From Ornithinimicrobium faecis (GTDB taxonomy: Bacteria > Actinomycetota > Actinomycetes > Actinomycetales > Dermatophilaceae): a DNA stretch of 64,000 nt. The notes under the pieces are model-generated. The model did no database searches, had not been told where the DNA came from, and saw nothing but the letters and a program-made list of their open reading frames with translations. A program made the translations under genes and the position numbers. Shown piece by piece: positions 16,098 to 25,393 of this stretch; position 1 is the first letter of the stretch; every line of letters starts with the position of its first letter. The DNA is taken from assembly GCF_023923225.1 (NCBI RefSeq), contig NZ_CP099489.1, positions 2,356,001 to 2,420,000 on the forward strand, written 5' to 3'.

Positions 16098-16150
16098 GTC
16101 GAGACAGGGCCATGCCGCGGGTCTCAGGAGGAGGAGCCCGCGACACACGC

Positions 16151-16183
16151 ACGAAGCCCCGCGCTCAGTGCGCGGGGCTTCGT
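16151..16183 (-). terminator. Terminator of the cold-shock gene
   Basis: Perfect 14-bp stem ACGAAGCCCCGCGC / GCGCGGGGCTTCGT with a 5-base loop (TCAGT), 22 bases downstream of the csp stop on the minus strand. Confidence 0.85.
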
Positions 16184-16204
16184 GATCAAGCTGTGTTGCT
16201 TAGC

Positions 16205-16408
16205 TCAGAGGGGGCGAACCTTCTCAGCCTGCGGACCCTTGGGGCCCTGGGTCACATCGAACTCCACCTTCTGGGCCTCCTGGAGCTCACGGTAGCCCGA
16301 GCTCTCAATGGCGGAGTAGTGAACGAAGACGTCAGCGCCGCCGCCGTCCTGCTCGATGAAACCGAAGCCCTTCTCGGAGTTGAACCACTTCACGGTGCCT
16401 GTAGCCAC
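16205..16408 (-). CDS. cspA: Cold-shock protein (CspA family)
   Basis: 67 residues, the usual size. Single OB fold with both RNA-binding motifs: [22 protein letters not shown] covers RNP1 (KGFGFI) and RNP2 (VFVHY). The start is GTG 16408, eight bases after GAGG; it gives the canonical [18 protein letters not shown]-terminus. The 188 bases upstream up to the transporter gene stop (16409-16596) hold no gene and probably contain the long 5' leader usual for csp mRNAs. It acts as a single-stranded RNA chaperone and transcription antiterminator in the cytoplasm. Confidence 0.95.
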   Translation of the reverse strand: MATGTVKWFNSEKGFGFIEQDGGGADVFVHYSAIESSGYRELQEAQKVEFDVTQGPKGPQAEKVRPL

Positions 16409-16596
16409 TGGTAATGCCTCATTCTTGGTCGTTGTCGGGGCCCCACGTGTGCGGTGACTCCGGACTGCCGCATGTCCTTGAGGCACCGCGCCGAGTCCAC
16501 CCGGGCGCGAAACCTCGTTGGACACGGGTACGGCAATCAGCCCTGACGCTAGCACGTGAACGCGCACAGCACACGTGCGACCGGCCAGAGTTTCTG

Positions 16597-17907
16597 TCAG
16601 GCAGGCGGGGTGACCGTCACGACCTCAGTCTCCTGCCGCGTCGGCGACGCTCCCACGTCCCCCTGCGCCGGACGGTCACCGGGTCGATCAGACCCTTCCC
16701 ACGGCATACTCGCCAGGATGTCGCTGGGCCGGGCCAGCGTCCAGAACACCAGCACGGCCAGTGTTCCGCAGCCGACCATCACCGCGGCCATCGGCACCGC
16801 GGAGTTGGTGTCGAAGGCTCCGGTGATGGGGGCGATCAGGGCACCGAAGATGAAGTTGCCAGCGCCCAGCAGGGCGGCGGCTGACCCGGCGCGCTCGGCA
16901 TGGTCGTGCAGGGCGATCACGGGGGCATTGGGCATCACGAAGCCGGTGGCGCCCAGGACGAGCACCACGCCGGCGATGATCGCGACCACACCGAGGTCCA
17001 GCAGCGCGGCCACCAGCAGCAGGCCAGAGATGAGGACGGCGGTCGGCAGCACGACCCGCAGAATGCGCACGGGGTGGACCCGCTGCACGAGGAAGCCGTT
17101 GGCCTGGCTGGCGATGGTGAGCGACCCGGCCCCGGCGGCGAAGACCAGGGCATACTCCTGCGTCGACATGCCGTAGAGGTCCTGGAAGATGAAGGTCGCT
17201 GAGCTGATGTAGGCGAACAGCGCGCCCATGGCGGCCCCAGCGGTCAGCATCAGCCCCACGAAGCGGCGGTTGCTCAGCAGGACGCCGTAGGACTGCAGCG
17301 CCGGCAGCACCCCGCCGCGGCGCCGGCGCTCCCGGGGCAGCGTCTCCGGCGCCAGGAACAGGGCGACCGAGACCAGGATCAGGCCGAAGACGGCCAGCCC
17401 CCAGAAGATCGTGCGCCACGTGCCGAAGTGCAGGAACTGCGCTCCCAGCGTTGGCGCCAGGATCGGGGCGACCCCGACGATCAGGAACAGCCGGGAGATG
17501 AAGGTGGCCATCTGCGCACCGTCATACAGGTCCCGGACCATCGCGTTGGCCAGCACCATGCCCGAGGCAGCGGTCAGGCCCTGCACGAAGCGCAGGACGA
17601 GCAGTGCCTCCAGCGAGGAGGACAGCGCGATGACGACCGACACGAGCACATAGGCGCTGAGGGCAAACAGCAGGGGCCGGCGCCGACCGATGACGTCTGC
17701 GACAGCGCCGATCAGCAGCTGGCCGATCGCCAGGCCGATCAGGGTGGCCGTCAGGGTCAGCTGGACCGCGGCGTCCGTGGTCTGCAGGTCCGTGACGATC
17801 GTGGGGAACGCCGCCAGATAGATGTCGATGGTCAGCGGTCCGATCGCCACGAGGGCGCCGAACATCAGCAGGCGCGTCAGGCGCGATGGTTCGTGGGTCA
17901 GTGGCAC
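16597..17907 (-). CDS. Bcr/CflA-family drug:H+ antiporter (MFS)
   Basis: 436 residues with 12 predicted membrane helices in the pattern of the DHA1 subfamily of the major facilitator superfamily. Bcr/CflA marks are [17 protein letters not shown] (helix 1), the loop [35 protein letters not shown] (helix 4-5) and [13 protein letters not shown]. Such pumps export drugs such as bicyclomycin or chloramphenicol at the cost of the proton gradient; the substrate here is unknown. The C-terminal ~35 residues are a charged cytoplasmic tail. Start GTG 17907 has no obvious SD. The 102 bases before it contain a short direct repeat (GTGCGAGAC then TCTAT, twice, at about 17961 and 17989). Confidence 0.9.
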   Translation of the reverse strand: MPLTHEPSRLTRLLMFGALVAIGPLTIDIYLAAFPTIVTDLQTTDAAVQLTLTATLIGLAIGQLLIGAVADVIGRRRPLLFALSAYVLVSVVIALSSSLEALLVLRFVQGLTAASGMVLANAMVRDLYDGAQMATFISRLFLIVGVAPILAPTLGAQFLHFGTWRTIFWGLAVFGLILVSVALFLAPETLPRERRRRGGVLPALQSYGVLLSNRRFVGLMLTAGAAMGALFAYISSATFIFQDLYGMSTQEYALVFAAGAGSLTIASQANGFLVQRVHPVRILRVVLPTAVLISGLLLVAALLDLGVVAIIAGVVLVLGATGFVMPNAPVIALHDHAERAGSAAALLGAGNFIFGALIAPITGAFDTNSAVPMAAVMVGCGTLAVLVFWTLARPSDILASMPWEGSDRPGDRPAQGDVGASPTRQETEVVTVTPPA

Positions 17908-18009
17908 GAGAAGGCAAGGCGCACGAACGCCGTCCTATTCCTCGGGCTCGGCGGGCGTGTGCGAGACGTCTATCAAAAGACGGGCAAGGCGTGCGAGACC
18001 TCTATATTT

Positions 18010-20913
18010 TTAGTCGAGGCGGTCCGCGGCCACCACGCCGCGCAGCATCGCCTCGGAGGCCCGGCGCGCGGTCCCGGCCACCGTCTCGTCCCCTGCCTGG
18101 GCGATCTGACCCAGCAGGTCGATCACCTGCTTGGCGCGGCGCACGAAGTCACCCGCCGACAACTCGCCATCGCGCAGCACCTCCTCCAGCGAGCGGCCCG
18201 AGGCCCACCGATGCACCATCCACGTGATCCCGGCATCGAGCTCGCCGGTCAGGGGCAGCGTGTGCCGGGCCTCCCGGTCGGTCAGCTCAGCCCAGATCGC
18301 GACCATCTCGTGGAAGGCCTCCTCGACCTCCAGGTTCGGCCACCGCGGGTGCAGAGGCTCCTCGCTGCCGCGCGGCTCGTGGATCAGTGTGGAGACCGCG
18401 GCCGCCAGCGAGGGGGCGTCCAGGCGCTTCCAGGTGCCCTGGGTGATCGACTGGGCGGCCACCAGGTCCTTCTCGGTGTAGATCCGCCGCAGGCTCTCCC
18501 CCGAGGCGGTCACCTCATGGCCGTCCTCGGTCAGATAGCCCAGCTCGCCGAGCATCGTGCAGATCCGCTCGAACGTCTTGGCCACCGTGTTCGTGCGCCC
18601 GCTGACCCGCCGTTGCACGTCGTCGGTCTCGCGCCGCAGCTGCCACCAACGCTCGGCCCAGCGGGCGTGGTTCTCCCGCTCGGGGCACTGGTGGCACGGG
18701 TGCGCACGCAGCTGCCGGCGCAACTCATCAGGATCCGTATGCCGAGACGCGCCACTCCCCTGCCGCTCACCCCGGTCGTGGGTCGGCCGGGCGTCGGCGC
18801 CGTTGTCCCGAGCGGGACGCCGGGAGGGCGGCGGCTCGAAGGGCACCTGGGCGCGCAGCGTCGCGGCGAGGTCCTTGCGGGAGCGCACATTGCGCGGGTT
18901 GAAGCCGCGTGGGATCTTCAGGCGGGCCACCGCCTCGACCGGCTCGCGCAGGTCGGTCGGGCTCAGTCGGCGCAGCTGCCCGTCGGACGTCAGCACGCCC
19001 GGCTCCGGGGAGCGACCGGTCTTGGTCGGGACGGTGAGGACGACGGCCATGCCCTTGCGCCGGCCCTCGGGCAGGCTCACCACGTCGCCGGGGGTCAGTT
19101 CCTCCAGGCTGACGGCGATCTCGGCCTTGCGCGAGGCGCTGCGGCGGCGGGCCTCGTCCTTCTCGGCATCGCTGAGCTGGCGGCGCAGCTTGGCATACTC
19201 ACGGAAGTCGCCGTAGTCGCAGTGCATCGACTCGGCATAGCCGGCCAGCGCCTCCTCGTTGCGCCGGACCTGGCTGGCCAGACCGACAACGCCCCGGTCG
19301 GCCTGGAACTGGGCGAAGGAGGACTGCAACAGCTCGTGCGCCACCGAGCGGCCGAACTGTGCGACCAGGTTGACGGCCATGTTGTAGGTCGGGCGGAACG
19401 AGGAGCGCAGCGGATAGGTGCGGGTCGAGGCCAGGCCGGCGACGTCAACCGGGTCCAGGCCGCGCCGGTGCAGCACCACCGCGTGGCCCTCGACATCGAT
19501 GCCGCGTCGCCCGGCGCGCCCGGTGAGCTGGGTGTACTCGGCCGGGGTGACCGGCGCGTGCTCCTCGCCGTTGAACTTCACCAGCTTCTCCAGCACCACG
19601 GTGCGGGCCGGCATGTTGATGCCCAGGGCGAGGGTCTCGGTGGCAAAGACCGCCTTGATGCGGCCGGCGGTGAACAGCTCCTCCACGATCTCGCGGAACA
19701 GCGGCAGCATCCCGGCGTGGTGGGCGGCAAAGCCGCGGCTCAGGCCCTCGACGAAGTCGTGATAGCCGAGCACCGGCAGGTCCCGCTCGTCGACGGCGGC
19801 GACGCGCTCCTCCACCAGCCGCCGGATCCGGGCGGCCTCCTCCGGTGGCACCAGCCGGGTGCCCTTCGCCAACAACTGGGTGACCGCGCCCTCGCACCCG
19901 GCGCGGCTGAAGATGAACGTGATCGCCGGCAGCAGCCCCTCGCGGTCCAGTCGGTCGATCACCTCGGCCCGGCTCGCGGTCCCGCCCGGCAGGCTCCCCG
20001 GCCCCGCACCCGGGGCACGGTCCCGATCACGGCCACTGTCGGCATACTGCCGGTTCCTCGAGCGACCCCGGTCGTCGCGCCCGTGCGGTCGACCGCGCCG
20101 TCCCCGGGGGCCGCCCGCGTCGTCCCGGCGCCACCGGGAGTCACGCTCATAGGTGCCGATCCGGTCCAGCAGCTCGGGGTTGATGCGGGCCTGCTGCCCC
20201 TGCGTGGTGGGGTCGGCGACGAGGCCGTCGCCGGCGTGCACGAACAGGTCGAGCAGGTCCTTGCCGACCATCAGGTGCTGCCACAGTGGCACCGGGCGGA
20301 TCTCGGAGACGATCACCTCGGTGTTGCCGCGCACGGTGCGCAGCCACTCGCCGAACTCCTCGGCGTTGCTGACCGTCGCCGACAGGGAGATGACCTGCAC
20401 CGACTCGGGCAGGTGGATGATGACCTCCTCCCAGACCGCGCCGCGGAACCGGTCGGCGAGGTAGTGCACCTCGTCCATCACCACGAAACCCAGGCCCTCC
20501 AGGGTGCGGGAGGAGGCATACATCATGTTGCGCAGCACCTCGGTGGTCATCACGACCACCGGCGCCTCGCCGTTGACCGAGCTGTCGCCGGTGAGCAGCC
20601 CGACATTGTCCGCGCCGTGGCGGGCGACCAGATCGTGATACTTCTGGTTGCTCAGCGCCTTGATCGGGGTGGTGTAGAACGCCTTGCGGCCGGTCTCCAG
20701 GGCCAGCGCAACGGCAAACTCCCCCACGATGGTCTTGCCCGCGCCGGTGGGTGCCGCGACCAGGACCCCCTGGCCCGCATCGACGGCACCGATCGCCTCG
20801 AGTTGGAAGTCATCGAGCGGGAAGTCGAAACCTGCGGTGAACCGGCCGATCGCCCCGCTCTCGGCCTTGTTCCGCTTGCGGGCAGCGGCAAACCGCTCGG
20901 CGGGAGAGGACAT
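18010..20913 (-). CDS. helY: HelY-type Ski2-like DEAD/DEAH helicase
   Basis: 967 residues. RecA domain 1 carries Walker A APTGAGKT (~54-61), DEVH box (~147-150) and SAT motif III (~178); RecA domain 2 carries QLTGRAGRRG motif VI (~470). C-terminal regions (rRNA-processing arch-like and DSHCT domains, ~530-967) follow as in mycobacterial HelY and eukaryotic Mtr4/Ski2; an Arg/Gly/Asp-rich insert (~255-300) is variable. It is probably an RNA helicase in RNA turnover. Its place downstream of tatC in the proteasome neighbourhood matches mycobacteria. ATG 20913 has no SD but a TAGCCT element ending 6 bases upstream, so a leaderless start is likely. Confidence 0.93.
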   Translation of the reverse strand: MSSPAERFAAARKRNKAESGAIGRFTAGFDFPLDDFQLEAIGAVDAGQGVLVAAPTGAGKTIVGEFAVALALETGRKAFYTTPIKALSNQKYHDLVARHGADNVGLLTGDSSVNGEAPVVVMTTEVLRNMMYASSRTLEGLGFVVMDEVHYLADRFRGAVWEEVIIHLPESVQVISLSATVSNAEEFGEWLRTVRGNTEVIVSEIRPVPLWQHLMVGKDLLDLFVHAGDGLVADPTTQGQQARINPELLDRIGTYERDSRWRRDDAGGPRGRRGRPHGRDDRGRSRNRQYADSGRDRDRAPGAGPGSLPGGTASRAEVIDRLDREGLLPAITFIFSRAGCEGAVTQLLAKGTRLVPPEEAARIRRLVEERVAAVDERDLPVLGYHDFVEGLSRGFAAHHAGMLPLFREIVEELFTAGRIKAVFATETLALGINMPARTVVLEKLVKFNGEEHAPVTPAEYTQLTGRAGRRGIDVEGHAVVLHRRGLDPVDVAGLASTRTYPLRSSFRPTYNMAVNLVAQFGRSVAHELLQSSFAQFQADRGVVGLASQVRRNEEALAGYAESMHCDYGDFREYAKLRRQLSDAEKDEARRRSASRKAEIAVSLEELTPGDVVSLPEGRRKGMAVVLTVPTKTGRSPEPGVLTSDGQLRRLSPTDLREPVEAVARLKIPRGFNPRNVRSRKDLAATLRAQVPFEPPPSRRPARDNGADARPTHDRGERQGSGASRHTDPDELRRQLRAHPCHQCPERENHARWAERWWQLRRETDDVQRRVSGRTNTVAKTFERICTMLGELGYLTEDGHEVTASGESLRRIYTEKDLVAAQSITQGTWKRLDAPSLAAAVSTLIHEPRGSEEPLHPRWPNLEVEEAFHEMVAIWAELTDREARHTLPLTGELDAGITWMVHRWASGRSLEEVLRDGELSAGDFVRRAKQVIDLLGQIAQAGDETVAGTARRASEAMLRGVVAADRLD

Positions 20914-20919
20914 GGCACC

Positions 20920-20925
20920 AGGCTA
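20920..20925 (-). promoter_or_regulatory. Predicted -10 element of helY
   Basis: TAGCCT, six bases before the helY ATG; no SD lies between them, implying a leaderless transcript. Confidence 0.5.
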
Positions 20926-20957
20926 CGCGCCCGACACCCCGTATGCCGTGGTGCCGG

Positions 20958-21839
20958 TCAGCGCGTCGGGACCACCAGGTCGATGGCCCCGGGGGCGACC
21001 GTGCAGGTCACCGGGAGCGGGCCGAGGGGGTCGCCGTCGCCGTGCGCGACCAGCGCCGGGCCGCTGACGCTGACCCGGCGGGCGCGCTCGAACCGGACGG
21101 CCGGGTGGTTGCTGTGTTTGCCGGAGAAGACCCCGCGCAGCAGGCGCACGGCCGAGGCGGCACCGACCGGCTCGATGATGATGACGTCCAGCAGTCCGTC
21201 CTGGGGATCGGCATCGGGTGCGATCCGCATGCCGCCGCCATAGATCGGCATGTTGCAGACCGCCACCACCAGTGCTTTCGTCTCCACGACGCGGTCATCG
21301 AGCTCGAGGCGATAGTCCATCGGGCGCAGCTTGATGATCTCCGGGAGGGTGGCCACGGTGTAGCTCTGGGCTCCCAGCCAGCGCGGCAGCGTCGCCGCTC
21401 GGGAGGCGATCAGGGCGTCGAGCCCACAGGGCACCGAGCCGACGACGTGCTGTTCCATGGGGGCGACGTGGATCAGGTCGATCGGGCGGCGCACACCGGT
21501 GAGCAGGGTCTGCACGGCCGAGGCAGTCTTGAGCGGGATGTGCACCGAGCGTGCGTTGTCGTTGCCGGTGCCGGCGGGCACGATGCCCAGGGCCGTCTCG
21601 GAGCCGACCAGAGCGTTGGCGGCGATCTGGACAACGCCGTCCCCGCCGACCGCGACCAGGGTATCCACCCCCTCCTCGACCGCTCGGCGGCACACGTCCT
21701 GGGCACCCTCGCGCGTCGCGGTCTCCAGCTCGGTGACCTGCTGTCCGGCGGCGCGCAACTGCTGGACCACCTCGGCACCCACTGCACCAGCACCCCGGCG
21801 ACCTGAGCGGGGCCCGTGCAGCACGGCATACCGAGTCAT
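20958..21839 (-). CDS. Diacylglycerol-kinase-like lipid kinase
   Basis: 293 residues, the DagK/YegS/sphingosine-kinase family. N-terminal domain has VAVGGDGVVQIAANAL (nucleotide-binding GGDG, ~64-68) and GIVPAGTGNDNAR (~88-95); the C-terminal beta-sandwich has GGGMRIAPDADPQDGLLDVIIIE, the usual family segment. It phosphorylates a lipid alcohol such as diacylglycerol in phospholipid recycling; substrate unproven. ATG 21839, with a CACAAT -10-like element six bases upstream, gives the full family N-terminus (YAVLHGPRSGRRGAG). It lies between tatC and helY on the same strand, with 44 bases to helY, inside which a copy of the GTATGCCGTG motif sits. Confidence 0.87.
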   Translation of the reverse strand: MTRYAVLHGPRSGRRGAGAVGAEVVQQLRAAGQQVTELETATREGAQDVCRRAVEEGVDTLVAVGGDGVVQIAANALVGSETALGIVPAGTGNDNARSVHIPLKTASAVQTLLTGVRRPIDLIHVAPMEQHVVGSVPCGLDALIASRAATLPRWLGAQSYTVATLPEIIKLRPMDYRLELDDRVVETKALVVAVCNMPIYGGGMRIAPDADPQDGLLDVIIIEPVGAASAVRLLRGVFSGKHSNHPAVRFERARRVSVSGPALVAHGDGDPLGPLPVTCTVAPGAIDLVVPTR

Positions 21840-21882
21840 GGGGTGATTGTGCCCCAGGCCACCGTCCCAGCCGGGACGCGAC

Positions 21883-22689
21883 TCACAACGGGCTGGCCTC
21901 GTCTGGCGACAGATCCTTCCACCGCTCCGTCGGGTCTCGCTTGCGGCGCCCTCGCTCGAGGAGGGCAGAGACGCCGATGGCGCCCCAATAGAGGATGTAG
22001 ACCGGGATGGCCAGGGCGATCATCGTCCACGCGCTCGGGTCGGGCGTGGCGAAGGCGGCGAAGACCAGGATGATCATCAGCGCGACGCGCCACCCCTTGA
22101 TCATCATCCGGACCGACAGGATGCGCAGCTGGTTGAGCGCGACCAGGGCGACGGGCATCAGGAAGGCCAGGCCGAAGGCGAGGATGAAATAGAGGACGAA
22201 GTTGAGATAGGTCATCGCGTCCTGCAGGTTCGCCGCATCATCCGGTGTGAACGACAACAGGATCGCGACGGTGCGCGGGATCGCCCAGGCCGCCAGGGCA
22301 GCACCGGCCAGGAACAGCGGGACACCGGCAAAGAAGTAGGCCAGCGCGATGCGCCGCTCCTTCTTCTTCAGGCCGGGCATCAGGAAGGCCCAGACCTGCC
22401 AGATCCACAGGGGGCTGGACAGGACGATGCCGACAAAGATCGAGACCTTCAGCTGCACCGAGAACGGCTGGGTGATGCTCGCGCCGAAGTTGATGTTGAC
22501 GATCTCGCGGCCCGCGGAGTCGCGCACGTTGCGCAGCGGCTCGATCAGCAGGTCGATCAGCTCGTCATAGAAGATCCAGCCCACGACGGCACCCGCGATG
22601 ACCCCGAGGATCGCGAGGAACAGCCGGTTGCGCAGTTCACGGAGGTGCTGGGCCAGGGGCATCCGCCCCTCAGGGTCACGACGTGCCAC
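21883..22689 (-). CDS. tatC: Twin-arginine translocase subunit TatC
   Basis: 268 residues with six membrane helices. Marks: MPLAQHLRELRNRLF (conserved N-terminal cytoplasmic signal-peptide-binding region), the FEIFYDELIDLL-like first periplasmic loop (here WIFYDELIDLLIEPL), the PLWIWQVWAFLMPGLKKKER stretch, FFAGVPLFLAGAALAAW, and the NQLRILSVRMM segment near helix 5-6. It is the receptor of the Tat pathway for folded proteins in the plasma membrane. Starts at GTG 22689, 18 bases after the tatA stop, so tatA and tatC are co-transcribed. The charged tail (~240-268) is cytoplasmic. Confidence 0.96.
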   Translation of the reverse strand: MARRDPEGRMPLAQHLRELRNRLFLAILGVIAGAVVGWIFYDELIDLLIEPLRNVRDSAGREIVNINFGASITQPFSVQLKVSIFVGIVLSSPLWIWQVWAFLMPGLKKKERRIALAYFFAGVPLFLAGAALAAWAIPRTVAILLSFTPDDAANLQDAMTYLNFVLYFILAFGLAFLMPVALVALNQLRILSVRMMIKGWRVALMIILVFAAFATPDPSAWTMIALAIPVYILYWGAIGVSALLERGRRKRDPTERWKDLSPDEASPL

Positions 22690-22707
22690 GGAGTGAGCGG
22701 TGGCGGA

Positions 22708-23121
22708 TCAGGCGCGGGGTTCGTCGCGGTGCGTCTCGTCCGCGCGCGCCGCGTCGCCGACGTGATCGGCCCCATGGCCGGCCCCGTGGTCGTCACCGTG
22801 CAGCCCGTCGCGGAACTCGTCGCGCACACTGGTGCCCTTGTCCTTCACGCCCTCGGCGGTGTCGCGGGCCCGGTCGCCGAGGCTGCTGCCAGCCCGGTCC
22901 CGGTCGGTGCGGTCACGGTCAGAGCGGTCACGGTCGGCAGGCTCACCCTTGACGGTGTCCTGGCTGGCCGCACTCGGCTCCTTCATCTGGTCGACCTCGG
23001 ACTTGAAGATCCGCATCGACTGACCGAGGCTGCGGGCCATGTTGGGCAGGCTCTTCCAGCCGAACAGCAGCAGGAGGAGGACGACGATGACCAGGAGTTG
23101 CCACCCGGACGGCATTCTCAC
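22708..23121 (-). CDS. tatA: Twin-arginine translocase subunit TatA
   Basis: About 137 residues. The single N-terminal helix (SGWQLLVIVVLLLLLFG) is followed by the hinge and amphipathic helix WKSLPNMARSLGQSMRIFKSEV, with the invariant FGxKxLP-like turn (FGWKSLP). The rest is a hydrophilic tail rich in Asp/Arg/His repeats (DRDRSDRDRTDRDRAG, HGDDHGAGHGADH), longer than in many TatA proteins. TatA forms the translocation pore recruited by TatC. Of two close starts I prefer GTG 23121, nine bases after GAGAGG; ATG 23115 is the alternative and removes two residues. The much longer upstream frame overlaps pafC and is not real. Confidence 0.9.
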   Translation of the reverse strand: MRMPSGWQLLVIVVLLLLLFGWKSLPNMARSLGQSMRIFKSEVDQMKEPSAASQDTVKGEPADRDRSDRDRTDRDRAGSSLGDRARDTAEGVKDKGTSVRDEFRDGLHGDDHGAGHGADHVGDAARADETHRDEPRA

Positions 23122-23182
23122 GGCAAGGATCCTCTCGTGCGCGAAGGGGTGACCGCACTGCTGTGCGACCCCATGGTGATGT

Positions 23183-24154
23183 TCAGTGTACGCCGTAGGA
23201 CTGGAGCGCTTGCTCGGCTCCGGCTCGCACGTCCGTGGCCAGTTCAGCCGGTGCCAGGACGGTCGCGGCGCCGCCCAGGCGCCACACCAAACGGCGCACC
23301 CAGGCGGGGTCCGTGGCCAGCAGCGAGACCCGCAGCGACCCGTCCTCGCGACGCTCGACCGACTCCATCGGGAAGTTCTCGGAGACCCAGGCGGCAGACG
23401 GTGCCAGCTCAAGCTCAACGCGCAGGTCACCGGGGCGTGCCCGGAAGGCGCTGTCGCCCCGCTCCTGGGGTTGGGCTCCCGCAGGCGGGGTGCCGTCCTG
23501 ATCGAGGATGGACAACTCCTCGATGCGATCCAACCGGAACAGTCGGACGTCCTGAGCGCGGTGGCACCAGCCCTCGAGATACCAGCGGCCCTCCAGGGAC
23601 AGCACGCGCATCGGGTCGACGTCGCGCTCGGTGGTCTCGTCACGGGCCGGGTTGTAGTGGCGCAGGTGGACGCGGCGTGGGCCAGCCAGTGCCTCCCGGA
23701 TCTGCTCCAGGCGCTGCTGCTCGACCTCGCCGACCTCCAGGCTCACACTGACCTGGGCCGCGGCACTCCCGGAGTCTCCGGCGGCCTTCTCCAGCTTGGC
23801 CAGGGCTCGCTCGATCGCGTCCTGGGCCCCGACGCCGGGCGTGGCCCCCAGCGCGCGCAGGGCCACGATGAGGGCGAGGGCCTCGTCGCGGCCGAGCCGG
23901 AGCGGGCGGGCGATCTCATCGGCATTGCCGACGTGGACGCGGCCACCCTCCCAGCTGGCGTCGATGAGGTCATCGGGATAGTGCCCGGGCGTGCCACACA
24001 TGAACAGCAGTTCAAGGTCCTCGACAAACTGGTCCTGGCTGACGCCGAGCTCCTGGGCGGCCTCGGCAATGTCCACGCCCTGGCGGTTCATCAGCCACGG
24101 CACCATCGTCAGCAGCCGCGACAGGCGCTCGGTGGCGGTCTCGTGCATGGCCAT
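23183..24154 (-). CDS. pafC: PafC, WYL-domain transcription activator subunit
   Basis: 323 residues: N-terminal winged helix-turn-helix (RLLTMVPWLMNRQGVDIAEAAQELGVSQDQFVEDLELL, ~10-50), a WYL domain (RYHYNPARDE then VLSLEGRWYLEGWCHRAQDVRLFRLDRI, ~165-215) and the C-terminal WCX extension. With PafB it forms the activator of the LexA-independent DNA-damage response known in mycobacteria; WYL domains sense single-stranded nucleic acid. The start codon overlaps the pafB stop by one base (TGATG), so the two proteins are made together. It precedes tatA by 62 bases. Confidence 0.93.
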   Translation of the reverse strand: MAMHETATERLSRLLTMVPWLMNRQGVDIAEAAQELGVSQDQFVEDLELLFMCGTPGHYPDDLIDASWEGGRVHVGNADEIARPLRLGRDEALALIVALRALGATPGVGAQDAIERALAKLEKAAGDSGSAAAQVSVSLEVGEVEQQRLEQIREALAGPRRVHLRHYNPARDETTERDVDPMRVLSLEGRWYLEGWCHRAQDVRLFRLDRIEELSILDQDGTPPAGAQPQERGDSAFRARPGDLRVELELAPSAAWVSENFPMESVERREDGSLRVSLLATDPAWVRRLVWRLGGAATVLAPAELATDVRAGAEQALQSYGVH

Positions 24155-25206
24155 CAGTGCTCTTCACCCCCAACTGTTGCAGGGATCTCGTCGGTGCTCG
24201 CCGCATTGTTGTCAGGGTCTCCCAGGTCGTGGCGAGCCACCACGGACTCCAGCGTCTGGCGAACCCCGGTGACCAGTTCCTCCGGTGCCAACGCAATCGC
24301 GTCGGGTCCGAGGCTGGCGACCTCCTCGATGACCGGCCACAGCGAGCCGACCTGCACCTCGACGATGTCCCAGTCGTGGGGGCCGCGCTCCTCGAGCAGC
24401 TGACCGCGGCGGCGGACCTGGTGGCCGGTTCCGGGGCGCAGCGCGACCCGCACGCTCGTGTCACGCTCCTCATCTCCGGTGGAGTTCGTGATCATCGCCC
24501 GGGCATCATGATCGGCAGGGACCTCGTAGGTGCCCGGTTTGCCGGTGGCACGCACCGTCCCCTCGACACGGTCCAGGCGGAACACCCGGGGAGCCTCCCG
24601 GTCCAGGTCGTGACCGGTGAGATACCAGCGGCCGTGCCAGGACGTGAGCGCCCACGGCTGCAGGTGTCGCTCGGTGACCTGCCCGGCGGGCCCGCGGCGA
24701 TAGCGGAAGGTGACTTGCCTTCGGGCCAGCACGGCGTCGCGCGCGGAGTCGAAGGCCGGCTCCTTGGTGTGCAGCAACGGCTCCACCCCGGCCACCGAGC
24801 TGCTGTCCCGGGCCAGTCCGGAGGCCTCGAGCTTGCGCAGGGCCTGGGCCGCGGGACCGGCGAGACTGGCCTGCGACCAGGCACGCGAGGCCACGCCGAC
24901 GACCGCGAGCTCGTCGGGCTCGAAGGAGATCTCCGGCAGCGCATACTCACGACGATCGATCCGATAGCCGGTCTCGTCGTCAAACAGCGGGTCGATGACC
25001 TCGGTGCGCAACGGGATGCCCAGGTCGCGCAGCTCGTCCTTGTCCCGCTCAAACATCCGGTCGAAGGCGTCATTGGAGCTCTCGGCATACTGCGGCACGG
25101 CCGTGCGGATGCGACTCTTGCTCATCGGTTGGCGGGTGTAGAGCAGCGCGATCACCAGATTGAGCAACCGCTCGGTCTTCACCGAGGCAGGACTGGGGCG
25201 GGCCAT
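24154..25206 (-). CDS. pafB: PafB, WYL-domain transcription activator subunit
   Basis: 350 residues: N-terminal helix-turn-helix (KTERLLNLVIALLYTRQPMSKSRIRTAVPQY), a WYL domain (RYRRGPAGQVTERHLQPWALTSWHGRWYLTGHDLDREAPRVFRLDRV, ~165-215) and a WCX domain. It is the partner of PafC. I choose ATG 25206 rather than the GTG at 25227: the family begins MARP.., and a TAGCGT -10-type element ends 7 bases before ATG 25206, which fits a leaderless transcript and would place the GTG inside the promoter. This pair is unlinked in function from pupylation despite its name and location. Confidence 0.93.
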   Translation of the reverse strand: MARPSPASVKTERLLNLVIALLYTRQPMSKSRIRTAVPQYAESSNDAFDRMFERDKDELRDLGIPLRTEVIDPLFDDETGYRIDRREYALPEISFEPDELAVVGVASRAWSQASLAGPAAQALRKLEASGLARDSSSVAGVEPLLHTKEPAFDSARDAVLARRQVTFRYRRGPAGQVTERHLQPWALTSWHGRWYLTGHDLDREAPRVFRLDRVEGTVRATGKPGTYEVPADHDARAMITNSTGDEERDTSVRVALRPGTGHQVRRRGQLLEERGPHDWDIVEVQVGSLWPVIEEVASLGPDAIALAPEELVTGVRQTLESVVARHDLGDPDNNAASTDEIPATVGGEEH

Positions 25207-25213
25207 GCGCCCG

Positions 25214-25219
25214 ACGCTA
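25214..25219 (-). promoter_or_regulatory. Predicted -10 element of pafBC
   Basis: TAGCGT ending seven bases before the pafB ATG; it argues for the shorter pafB start. Confidence 0.5.
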
Positions 25220-25340
25220 CCTGACACCGCGCCCCGATCTGGTGCGCCACTCGACGCGGCGTCACGGGGCCGTATGCCGTAAGCCGGCTCAGCACGCTGG
25301 CGTCACTGATCCGACGGTTGAGTTGAGCAGAGATTTCACC

Positions 25341-25393
25341 GGACGTTCATGGGTACAGGGACGTTCACGGGAGCAGGACGTTCACGGGACCAG
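25341..25393 (+). repeat. Three tandem copies of a 17-18 bp repeat
   Basis: GGACGTTCAYGGGWNCAG is repeated at 25341, 25359 and 25376; the last copy runs over the stop codon of the DUF3866 gene. Confidence 0.7.

Larger units (their letters stand above)
15877..16204. other. Non-coding stretch with G-rich tract and hairpins
   Basis: No credible gene between the insertion sequence and the cold-shock gene. It holds a G-rich plus-strand tract (about 15998-16069, several GGGG/GGG runs), a 14-bp hairpin (16061-16097) and the csp terminator (16151-16183). The ORFs that can be drawn here are Arg/Gly-rich shadows with no family resemblance. Confidence 0.5.

Noticed and set aside
15820..16204. Possible gene between the insertion sequence and csp
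   Set aside because: Frames here are Arg/Gly/Pro rich, lack an SD and overlap hairpins.
17428..21243. 1271-codon open frame on the plus strand
   Set aside because: Antisense to helY, the lipid-kinase gene and the Bcr/CflA gene; compositional artefact.
22708..23643. Long version of the TatA frame (311 codons)
   Set aside because: The extra N-terminus is in another frame of pafC and would bury the TatA membrane helix.
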